Positions 42,330 to 50,277 of a stretch of 64,000 nucleotides of DNA are shown here, one piece after another (positions within the stretch are counted from its first letter, which is position 1; each line of letters opens with the position of its first letter). Source of the stretch: Caecitellus pseudoparvulus (taxonomy: Eukaryota > Bigyra: Bicosoecida); assembly GCA_965644315.1 (NCBI GenBank), contig CBFFRQ010000019.1, forward strand, positions 186,001-250,000, given 5' to 3'. The notes below the pieces were generated by a model. It made no database searches, was not told the origin of the DNA, and was given only the letters and a program-made list of their open reading frames with translations. A program made the position numbers and the translations under genes.

Positions 42330-45300
42330 ATGTCGTCGCCTGAAGCAGCTGAGGGGGCTGCTTCCGGAAGTGGTGGTAGTCGCAGCGACGCTCCCCGAAG
42401 ACGTTCAAAGGTGCCCGGAGGGGAGGAAGCGTCTCGCCTGCGTCAGGCAGGCACCGCAGCAGCAGGGGAGGATGCATCGGAGACGGTGCACTCCTCAGCC
42501 CCTGAACCGGCCAGCGTGAAGCGCGCAGATGGCCTGCAGGCGGGCGTCTTGCCACAGGTGTCGGCGGTACTGGTGGGGCACGAGCGACTGCAGGAAGGCA
42601 CGTCCAAGCGCCCGTACACGGTGTACACAGTGCAGCTCTCCACGCCCATGGCAACATGGGAAGTTCGCCACCGCTACCGATCCCTCCTGCGGTTGCACCG
42701 ATGCTTGCAGCGTGCATTGGGGGACGCTGCGCCCGCATTCCCATCGAAGAGCAAGCTCTTCAGCAGCAACTTGGCAGCCTCCTTCATCCAGCAGCGACAA
42801 GAGCACCTGGAGGCATGGCTGTCCAAAGTGGTCGTCATGCCCTCTGCTCTTCAGCTCGAAGTGGTCTTTGAGCTCCTGGACTCACCTCACGGGGACTTGC
42901 GCACATACGTGCACCTCATGTCCTTGTCCGCGTCACACTCGGGCCTGAACCAGGCCGTGGAGCATTCCCACGCCCGCATGGAGTCGCTACAGGAAGCTCT
43001 TCGGCGCAGCAACACCACCATCTTCCAGCTCCGCATGCGGGTGGCGCGCATGGAGTCTGCTCTGGACGTCCTGTTTGAGGCAGTGAGCAGGGCGTCTGGC
43101 TCGGACGCATCGGCCATGCGGCAGCTGCTCTCTGGCGCTCCTCTACACAAGCAACCCCTTCCATCGGAGCCCACTGAATCAAGTGCTCCATTGTCGTTTC
43201 CTCCCGCCAGCCAGGTGCGGACACGCCGGAGCTTGAGCGCTCAAGCCGTTCTTCGCGTTGCCGAGCTGTGGCACAGTCGGGCTGGCCCCCTCAAGTGGGA
43301 GCACGGCGAGACAGGCATGGCAGCCAGCCACAGGCCTTCCCGGCCTGCACAAGCACCGCCGCCACCTGCCAGGCACTCCAGCCTCTCGTCCCCCCTGCCG
43401 CCGACGCCAGAGCAGACGAAGAGCTCAGGGCCGACACTTGCAGACTCTGCTGTGTCCATGCCTGAAGGCAGTGGCGCTGCGGGGCTGCCCCTCACTAGTC
43501 CTCCGGGGGGGGGTGCTGAGGACAGCGACACGACATCTGAGTTTTCGTACGAAGAGCCGACAGCCTCCGCTGTGGACCGGCGCGCCTTCACCTTCCCACA
43601 CCCATCCATGCAGGGGGCAGTGCCGGCCTTGCACGGGCGCAGGGGCAGTGCAAAAGAGAAGGCGGAGGATCCGCTGGACGGCGCACCACTGGCGGTTGCC
43701 TGGAGTCTGGGCACCCCAGACACTCGACCCCCCGCGCGTTCCCTGCAAGCAGCGGCGACAAGCACAGCCGTGCATGCTGAGGTAGATGCAGTCAGTTTCT
43801 TGGACTTCGCAGCCCAGGTGGAAGACCGCGGCAGCATCGACCTGGACACCCACCACACGCTGTCCAGTGCCTCGGCGTCGGGCATTCGCGTGGAAATGGC
43901 GCCCCGCACCGCCAGTGACCTTTCCTCCCAGGGCACGGGCGCGGCGCCGGCTCCCGCACTGCAAGCTATCTCTGGCGTCTTCGACGCTGTGGTTGGCATG
44001 GCGGCACCGACGCCCGAGGCAACAGCGCACCGCAAGCGCATCCACACCTTCATCGCTGACCTGCTCCAGCGCGCGTTGGGCTCGGAGTGTGTCTTGACTG
44101 GGAGTGGGGCAACGAGCACCTACTTGCCGGGCAGTGACATGGACACGACGCTGCTTGTGGGGCACGACCACCCTCCTGCCTTGGTAGCCTGGGTCTCACA
44201 GCTGCTAACCATGATTGCCTCCGGGTCGAAGGTGGACGATGCCATCCTGAGCATGCGGGGAATGGTGGCCGATGCCGCCGCCGAGGCAGACGAAGCAAGT
44301 GCTGACCACGGCAGCACCGCCCCTCAACGAGATGTCTCGAAGCCAGCATGGCTGCAGGGAGTGGCTGTGGACGCGGCCTCTGCGCCCGCCAGCTCAACGT
44401 ACGTGCCTGCCTGGTCGGACGTAGACTCGTCATCCCCAAGCGAGCCAACGCATGTGGAGGACTCCCTGCCCGCCCTTGCACTACACAACGTGTCGTTTAT
44501 CTCTGCGGAAGTGCCGGTGGTCCGGTGCACGGTAGCTGCAGTAAGTGTGGACATCAGCTTGAACGGGGCAGGGGCTGCTGCGGCAGCAGCCTTGCTGGAG
44601 TGTGCTGATGCGTGGGTGGGGCGAAACCACCTATTCAAACGCAGCATGTTGCTGCTGAAGGCCATGCTGAACTTTGACGTGCCAGAGTACCACCCCAGCC
44701 GTCCATTCCTGAACGAGAGCTCTGCTGGGACGTTCTCCTCCTGGTGCCTCAGCATCATGATGCTCTCGCTGCTGAACTCTCACCCCATCCCCGTCGACAG
44801 CCCACTCCGGGCGGTGGTGTTGTTTGTGGAAGAATATGCCGACTTTGACTGGGGGACGCACATGATCACCATGGATGGGCCTGTGCACATGTACCTGAAC
44901 ACACGCCCTCGCCCGACAGTCCAGCCCCGCTTCATCACGCGCAAGCGCCTTCACCCCTTTCGCCAATTCGCTCATGACACAGCCTTGCACAAGCAAGACG
45001 AACAGCACTTTGATATTCGCAGCGTGAACGTTCAGGACCCCCTACGCCCCGCTGCCAACGCTGCGCGGTCCGTCTCCCGGGCCGGCCTCCAAGCCATTTC
45101 GGCAGGCTTGCAGGCTGCACGCACGCGTTTCCGACAGCTGCTTTTTGCCGTGCACGAGCACCGGGCGGAGGAAGCGGGCGTGTTGGACTCTCCAGCTGTG
45201 CTGGCAGCGTTGCACTCCATCTTGCTTGGCAGTGTCGGCAACCTCTTCCAGGCCCGGCGCCCCGACACTCTCCCGTACAAGGTCCCAGAGGCCACCACGG

Positions 45301-46211
45301 GGCTAGTTGCCAGCCCTGGTACGTCGCGTGGCGATGCGCACTTTGCGCGCTTCATGGCCTCCGTCAAGTCCGCAGGGCCCACAGGCCTCTCCGCTCCTCT
45401 GGAGCTGTGGTCCGACCCCACGCACCTCAAGCACACCATGCAGGCGCTGCAGTTTGCGTACTTGCAGCTCAGCGACAGTCTCTCTACGAGGGCGCTGCAG
45501 CGAGTGCTTGCAGGCATCCTCGCCCGCACAGGCCCCCTGACTGTGGGGCAGGTCGGCCGCGTCCTGCAAGACCTGTGTGGGGGCGGCGCCGTGCTCGCCA
45601 AAATCAAGGAGGCCCATGGCGGTTTGAAGCGCTTCTTGCAGAGCATGCCCTCCACATTCACCATGGCGGGTGACCACGCGTTCAACCCCCTGTGCTCCCT
45701 TGTAGGGCACACGGCTGCGACGAAGGCGCCAGCCACAACCAGCACGCAGCGGACAGGGGGGCGCGCAGGAGGGCAAAAGTCACGAAAACAGCGTGGCAGC
45801 ACTCCCTCCAGTGGAGCCCCCCCCCGTGGATCTCAGGCAGACCACGCAGGCGCTCCGCGCAGAGGGCAGGCTGGCGCCCGCCAGCAACAGGGCCAGCTTG
45901 GCCATGCTCCCCACCGGGGCCACTTCTCACAGGCAGGCATGCAGGGCCAGCCCACGTGGCCAGGTACCCAACAGCACTATGGTGGGCATGCAGGGGGCGG
46001 GAACACGTCTGCAGCTGCAGCTGCTGCGGCAGCCATGATGCAAGCAGCCAGCTGGCAGCAGCGCCAGGCTGGGGCGAGCCCCAGGTCCAGCATGCAGCGC
46101 CCAATGCGGGCTCACCCCGCCCCAATGCCCCATGGCATGCCCCATCATTGGCAAGGTGGCTGGGTGCCGCCGCTGCAACACGCCCACCAGCCCGGCCAGC
46201 CCCCAAAGTAG
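42330..46211 (+). CDS. PX domain fused to a TRF4/TUTase-like nucleotidyltransferase
   Basis: A single frame of 1293 aa. A PX (phosphoinositide-binding) domain covers about residues 70-190: 'VRHRYRSLLRLHRCLQRAL', 'PAFPSKSKLF' and 'FIQQRQEHLEAWLSKVV' give the basic residues used for PtdIns3P. A coiled-coil-like segment follows, then about 350 disordered Ser/Pro residues. The C-terminal half is a DNA polymerase beta-fold nucleotidyltransferase: 'CVLTGSGATSTYLPGSDMDT' with both DxD acids (about 603 and 605) and the third Asp in 'VSVDISLNG' (about 740). A PAP-associated region follows: 'RNHLFKRSMLLLKAML', 'FSSWCLSIMMLSLLNSHP' and 'VLFVEEYADFDW'. The catalytic triad is intact, so it may add nucleotides to RNA at endosome-type membranes. 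The Gln/Gly/Arg-rich tail could bind RNA. Confidence 0.78.
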   Translation: MSSPEAAEGAASGSGGSRSDAPRRRSKVPGGEEASRLRQAGTAAAGEDASETVHSSAPEPASVKRADGLQAGVLPQVSAVLVGHERLQEGTSKRPYTVYTVQLSTPMATWEVRHRYRSLLRLHRCLQRALGDAAPAFPSKSKLFSSNLAASFIQQRQEHLEAWLSKVVVMPSALQLEVVFELLDSPHGDLRTYVHLMSLSASHSGLNQAVEHSHARMESLQEALRRSNTTIFQLRMRVARMESALDVLFEAVSRASGSDASAMRQLLSGAPLHKQPLPSEPTESSAPLSFPPASQVRTRRSLSAQAVLRVAELWHSRAGPLKWEHGETGMAASHRPSRPAQAPPPPARHSSLSSPLPPTPEQTKSSGPTLADSAVSMPEGSGAAGLPLTSPPGGGAEDSDTTSEFSYEEPTASAVDRRAFTFPHPSMQGAVPALHGRRGSAKEKAEDPLDGAPLAVAWSLGTPDTRPPARSLQAAATSTAVHAEVDAVSFLDFAAQVEDRGSIDLDTHHTLSSASASGIRVEMAPRTASDLSSQGTGAAPAPALQAISGVFDAVVGMAAPTPEATAHRKRIHTFIADLLQRALGSECVLTGSGATSTYLPGSDMDTTLLVGHDHPPALVAWVSQLLTMIASGSKVDDAILSMRGMVADAAAEADEASADHGSTAPQRDVSKPAWLQGVAVDAASAPASSTYVPAWSDVDSSSPSEPTHVEDSLPALALHNVSFISAEVPVVRCTVAAVSVDISLNGAGAAAAAALLECADAWVGRNHLFKRSMLLLKAMLNFDVPEYHPSRPFLNESSAGTFSSWCLSIMMLSLLNSHPIPVDSPLRAVVLFVEEYADFDWGTHMITMDGPVHMYLNTRPRPTVQPRFITRKRLHPFRQFAHDTALHKQDEQHFDIRSVNVQDPLRPAANAARSVSRAGLQAISAGLQAARTRFRQLLFAVHEHRAEEAGVLDSPAVLAALHSILLGSVGNLFQARRPDTLPYKVPEATTGLVASPGTSRGDAHFARFMASVKSAGPTGLSAPLELWSDPTHLKHTMQALQFAYLQLSDSLSTRALQRVLAGILARTGPLTVGQVGRVLQDLCGGGAVLAKIKEAHGGLKRFLQSMPSTFTMAGDHAFNPLCSLVGHTAATKAPATTSTQRTGGRAGGQKSRKQRGSTPSSGAPPRGSQADHAGAPRRGQAGARQQQGQLGHAPHRGHFSQAGMQGQPTWPGTQQHYGGHAGGGNTSAAAAAAAAMMQAASWQQRQAGASPRSSMQRPMRAHPAPMPHGMPHHWQGGWVPPLQHAHQPGQPPK

Positions 46212-46445
46212 TCTGAGGGAACCAGTTCCTGCACCGCTGGACGGTTGCAGTGCTGCAGGTCCTTCACAATCTTCTCACGTCACTAATCCTTATCCAATTC
46301 AGGAGCCTTTTCAGAAACACAACCTGCTTTCTAGGTGACTGCGCATCTCATATCTATCTACGGTGAGGATCCGTGAGTGGGGTGTGCGAACGCCCAACCA
46401 ACTCGATTCCATGCGGAATTCGCCCAGCGCAGAGCACTTGCAAGC

Positions 46446-47216
46446 ATGGACGCTGAGCCCCACCCAAGCGCGGCAAAGCGAGAGGCAGACGAGGACTTCC
46501 ACCCAGAGCGATTTGCAGCATGGCAGCAGCTCCTGGCAGAGTTCATTGGCACTGCATTCCTACTCATGGCCATGGTTGGCGCGGGAATCCAAGCGAGTGC
46601 TGGCTCGGCAACAGTCTCAGACTTGGGCTTGCTCGGCATCTCCCTTGCCACCGGCCTGTCACTTTTCGTCCTCATCCCGACCTTTGGACACGTCTCGGGG
46701 GCCCACTTCAACCCTGTCGTCTCCCTGGTCATGGCCCTGCGCCGTGACATCACGCCGATCATGGCGGCGCTGTACACTGTCGCCCAGTGCGCAGGCGGAT
46801 TCGTCGGCCTTTGGATCGCCCACGCGATGTTCAAAGCTGACATCTTCCAAATCTCCACATCTGCTCGCTCTGGCTTTGGCATGTGGCTCGCTGAGTTCAT
46901 GTGCACGGCCGGCCTGCTGCTCGTCATCTTGAACACCAGCCGCGCTGCACCCCACGCAACACCGGCAGCCGTTGGGCTCTTCATCTTCGCCGCCTTTTGG
47001 TTCACAGCGTCAACTGCCTTTGCAAACCCTGCCGCTACACTGGCTCGCACCTTCACCAACACCCTCTCTGGCATTCGCCCAGCTGACATGGGGCAGTTCA
47101 TCGCATCACAGTACCTCGGTGCACTCTTCGCGTGGGCACTGAACACCTTCGCACTGCAGCCTCAAGACGACGCCACACCTACCCCCTTCTCTGCAAACAA
47201 GCCCTTGCTTGGCTAA
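46446..47216 (+). CDS. Aquaporin (MIP family), bacterial-type
   Basis: A single-exon gene of 256 aa; the ATG at 46446 is chosen because the frame upstream has no better start. Six helices are visible. The first half-helix motif is 'VSGAHFNPVVSLVMAL' (NPV instead of NPA, about residue 89) and the second 'FANPAATLARTFTNTLSGIR' (NPA, about residue 193). The second block with 'AAFWFTASTAFANPAATLAR' looks like bacterial MIPs found, for example, beside arsenic genes, rather than plant TIP/PIP or animal AQP types. Water, glycerol or metalloid (arsenite, antimonite) transport is possible. The N-terminal 30 residues are hydrophilic and specific to this protein. Absence of introns is compatible with transfer from bacteria but not proof, since several neighbours are also single-exon. 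Confidence 0.85.
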   Translation: MDAEPHPSAAKREADEDFHPERFAAWQQLLAEFIGTAFLLMAMVGAGIQASAGSATVSDLGLLGISLATGLSLFVLIPTFGHVSGAHFNPVVSLVMALRRDITPIMAALYTVAQCAGGFVGLWIAHAMFKADIFQISTSARSGFGMWLAEFMCTAGLLLVILNTSRAAPHATPAAVGLFIFAAFWFTASTAFANPAATLARTFTNTLSGIRPADMGQFIASQYLGALFAWALNTFALQPQDDATPTPFSANKPLLG

Positions 47217-47418
47217 GCCCCCCCCTTGCCAGGGACACAGGCTAACTGCTGCCCTCCCCATCGGCCTCACCCTTCCTCACCAAAAACAGCCTTTGACCTT
47301 GACGGAGGCGCGCATGTAAGCAATGCATGGTGAAAAGAACAGCTAAGGACCAACCTAAAATTCTCCCCCAAAATGCTCAGAAGCGCAGCAAATGGGGAGC
47401 CGAGCGTAATGGTTGGCG

Positions 47419-47423
47419 AAAAA
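47419..47423 (-). terminator. T5 RNA polymerase III terminator of tRNA-Arg
   Basis: Five T residues on the minus strand begin 5 nt after the tRNA 3' end, as expected for Pol III termination. Confidence 0.75.
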
Positions 47424-47427
47424 GACA

Positions 47428-47500
47428 AGTCCGACACGGGCCTCGATCCCGCAACCTCTCGATCCGTAGTCAAGTGCGCTGCCAATTGCGCCAACCGGAC
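47428..47500 (-). tRNA. tRNA-Arg (anticodon ACG)
   Basis: A 73-nt cloverleaf without intron reads on the minus strand. The acceptor stem GTCCGGT pairs with GTCGGAC (with two G-T pairs), the D stem GCGC with GCGC, the anticodon stem CTTGA with TCGAG, and the T stem GCGGG with CCCGT. The seven-base anticodon loop is CTACGGA, giving anticodon ACG at 47465-47467 (A34 is normally edited to inosine, reading CGU, CGC and CGA). The A-box region TGGCGCAATTGGCAGC is canonical; the T loop is ATCGAGG, with A instead of T at position 54. The 3' CCA is not encoded, as usual for eukaryotes. Confidence 0.9.
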
Positions 47501-47504
47501 ATGG

Positions 47505-47534
47505 TTGTGCTCGATACTTTGGATATATTATAAT
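47505..47534 (-). promoter_or_regulatory. TATA-like element and CAA triplet upstream of tRNA-Arg
   Basis: On the minus strand an A/T block (ATTATAATATAT) sits about 22-34 nt before the tRNA 5' end, and a CAA triplet lies 5-7 nt before it. This pair is the known extra Pol III promoter arrangement of plant and some algal nuclear tRNA genes. The assignment is by position and sequence only. Confidence 0.5.
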
Positions 47535-48144
47535 GTGTAGTAGTAGCAGGCAAACTTGCTACTCGTGGCTTCGCTGCGGAGTGAAGCAGCTTGTCAGGTA
47601 ATGCAGCAGGAAGGGGCTGAGTCCAAGCAAGCGTGAAACGAAAGGGGCATGCGCTTCAGACGCGCAGTACAGTGATGTGTGCGAGGGCTCGCCCCGCGCT
47701 ACAGCGTGACTCGGAAGGGGGGGGGGGGGCTCGCAGCGCAGCAATCTCATCGGCCGAAGCACTCACTGCCGCGCATCAAACTCCCCACCGCACCCAGCAC
47801 CCACTACAAACTCAGCAACACGCACTTCAAGCGAAATACGCAGTCGAGTGTACTTGTTGTCTGTGGCTGCCCTGCTCTTGGCAGCGCGCAGTCTGCACTT
47901 GCGGTGCGTTGGGAGAGGCTGCTCAGGTTGCGCACTCCCACCACCACTTGCAAGCAGCGTTGAAGTCACGCCCCAAGCCGAACACCGCCACTGTGAGACT
48001 AAACCAACGCTTCAGCACTAGAACAAGCAGTAAGTGCTGTCCTGCACCATGGAGTGGCTCCCGTTGCGAGAGCATGTGGCTGCGGCTGTGGCCGCGTTGC
48101 CAGCTCTTGCGCCGGCAGAACCCGCCATTGTTTGACTTGCAGGC
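47535..48144. other. Gap with a 13-G homopolymer
   Basis: The 610 bp before the P-loop-like gene contain no supported gene. A run of 13 G lies at 47717-47729. A pyrimidine-rich acceptor-like sequence ends with AG at 48141-48142, just before the next ATG, so a 5' UTR intron is possible. Confidence 0.5.
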
Positions 48145-50277
48145 ATGGCGGCAGCAGCAGCGCCCACGGTGGGCAGGAGCTATGGAGGCAAGATAGGGCC
48201 ATTTCAGAAGCTGTGTTTGTCTGGATTGCCCGTTGACTGCCCAGAAGAGGTGGCTGCGGCGTTCAAGCAGGTGTGGCGGAAGATGGTGCTCAACAAGCGA
48301 GGCGCGTTTCTGCCCCTGAAGCATTTGGCTAAAGAGTTCAACGCTCTCGCAAACATGGCCGAGCAGCTGCATGGAGATGTACCCACGCCACAAGCGCTCT
48401 TGATTACAGGCCCGAAGGGCAACGGCAAAGTGTTGCTGTACCGCGCTTTCGCTGACTTCCTGGACGAGGAGAACACTGAACCCGCCGACGGCAAACTGAC
48501 CCTCTGCCTGCGCGTCAACCTGTCCAAGCGGAAGCCTGAGAACATGGGGTGCTTTCAGCAGTGGCTGCTGAGAGCGATCGCGATCAAGCTGCGCACCCTG
48601 GGACAGCACCTTGACTTGGCTGAAGCGTTCTTCCAGCTCGCCCAAGCTGCTGAGGGGAACCCGAGCACTCATGTGAGCACGCAGCAGCTGTCGGAAGCCC
48701 TGTCATCATGTGGCATTTCCGAGGCCCGGTCGCCTGAAGTGTGGGCAGCGCTGCTGGTGGCTCGTGAACAAGGGCGCTTGGCCGTCGCAAGCGCCCTTCT
48801 GAAGCAGGAAAGAATCGCTGTCATCTTGCACCTCGAAGAAGCCGAGTGTCTGTTCCAAGCCTCGGCCTTCAAGCTTGAGTGCGCCGAACAGTGGAGCTCC
48901 CAACTGATGGGGCTGCTCTCTGCTGCAAGCTCTGCCATCGGCATCGTGTTGACGACCTCATTTCTGCGAGCCCCACGGCTCTTCTTGCCCGATGGCAAGC
49001 CACACCTCTTCCCACGCGAGTTCACGCACTTGTGCTTACGAGCCAAGTGGAAGAATGCCAAGCTCAAACATGTTTCCTTAATCGGGGCCATGTGGGCGCG
49101 CCGGTCCCTTGCATCCTTCCTGCTCACGCACGCATGCAAAACAGTGGACCCTTCCTTCTCACTGTTCGGAAGGGTGCCTGGGGAGCTGCCGTCCGACGCA
49201 GCGCTAGACGTGGCGAGAGCTCTTGATGTGCATGTCCTGCGGCGCTGTGGCAGCGAAGGTGAGCAAAGCGACATGCAGATGCTCGACTCGTTCTTGGATC
49301 TCACACTGGAGCAGTACGGAGTCACACCCCGTGAGTTGGCGACTGCAGCAGCAAGTGACACCTTTCTACAGGAGCCCGTCAGCACACTGCCAGAAGCAAG
49401 TGGACCTGGCAGCGGCGGAGTCCCGTCTGAATCGGATGCGAGCCTTAAGCAGCACAGCACATCCGCCGCCTTGACAGCCTGTTCCAGTGCCTTCGAAGCT
49501 GAAACTCTGGAGCGGCTGCGCGCAGAAATCGTGTCAGAACTCCAAGCAGACTTGCAAGCACAAACTGCCGTGCAGGGAGCTGGAGGGTCAGGTGGTGATG
49601 GCCAAGCAGCGGAGGCTGAGGCGGGCTTGAGCGAACGAGCGCTCGCCGCGTACGACTCGCTGCAACGAGCTCATTCCACGTTGAAAGAGTGGATGACCCT
49701 CTTCAAAGGTGGATTCTGGATAAAGGAGGTCTCTAATTCTTGGGGCAGCAACGTACTTGGCGTGTTCCCTGAACATGGGGAGCGAGCGATGACTGTGAGG
49801 ATCGTGCGCTCATACACGATCCTGGCTTCCCAGGAAGTACTGAAGAGCGGAGACAGGGATGGCGTTGGGGCTGCCAAAGTGCAGGAAGTGGTGAAGGGCA
49901 TCATGGGCGTAGAATCCTTTGACGAAGCGCGACGAGAGCACCTGGGGCGATCGCATTTGCCAGCTGTGCGGGCGGTGGGTGACGTTTGTATTGCCGCCAT
50001 CGCGGAGAAGCTCAGCACGGTGCCAAGCCGAACCTCGCCGCGGATCTGGAAGGCATTTTTCGACAAGCTTGTGATGCGTGGCGACGTCCGCGTAGTAGAT
50101 GGCGGCGCCATGATTGCCACGACACACAGAGTCCCAGACGAACTGCGGGATTACGTGGAGAACCAACTCGGCATCCGCATCCTGGATGGCAGCAACCTGC
50201 GAGGGCATTGGGGGGCGTTGCAGCGTGTGTGCGATGCACAGGGAGTGTACCTGGAGGCAGCCGAGAGCCCACCATGA
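48145..50277 (+). CDS. Unknown protein with degenerate P-loop NTPase (AAA/STAND-like) features
   Basis: A single frame of 710 aa from the ATG at 48145. I cannot name a family. Residues 85-110 contain 'ALLITGPKGNGKVLLYRAFA', which looks like a Walker A loop (GxxGxGK) in which the following Ser/Thr is Val. A possible Walker B is 'RIAVILHLEEAECLF' near residue 235, with E in place of the usual D. It is followed by 'SAIGIVLTTSFLRAPRLF', resembling a sensor-1 strand. The order fits an AAA+/STAND ATPase that has lost normal nucleotide chemistry. A linker rich in Ser/Ala/Gln precedes a C-terminal domain with 'HSTLKEWMTLFKGGFWIKEV' and 'FFDKLVMRGDVRVVDGGAMI'. No signal peptide or membrane segment is seen. 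Confidence 0.55.
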   Translation: MAAAAAPTVGRSYGGKIGPFQKLCLSGLPVDCPEEVAAAFKQVWRKMVLNKRGAFLPLKHLAKEFNALANMAEQLHGDVPTPQALLITGPKGNGKVLLYRAFADFLDEENTEPADGKLTLCLRVNLSKRKPENMGCFQQWLLRAIAIKLRTLGQHLDLAEAFFQLAQAAEGNPSTHVSTQQLSEALSSCGISEARSPEVWAALLVAREQGRLAVASALLKQERIAVILHLEEAECLFQASAFKLECAEQWSSQLMGLLSAASSAIGIVLTTSFLRAPRLFLPDGKPHLFPREFTHLCLRAKWKNAKLKHVSLIGAMWARRSLASFLLTHACKTVDPSFSLFGRVPGELPSDAALDVARALDVHVLRRCGSEGEQSDMQMLDSFLDLTLEQYGVTPRELATAAASDTFLQEPVSTLPEASGPGSGGVPSESDASLKQHSTSAALTACSSAFEAETLERLRAEIVSELQADLQAQTAVQGAGGSGGDGQAAEAEAGLSERALAAYDSLQRAHSTLKEWMTLFKGGFWIKEVSNSWGSNVLGVFPEHGERAMTVRIVRSYTILASQEVLKSGDRDGVGAAKVQEVVKGIMGVESFDEARREHLGRSHLPAVRAVGDVCIAAIAEKLSTVPSRTSPRIWKAFFDKLVMRGDVRVVDGGAMIATTHRVPDELRDYVENQLGIRILDGSNLRGHWGALQRVCDAQGVYLEAAESPP

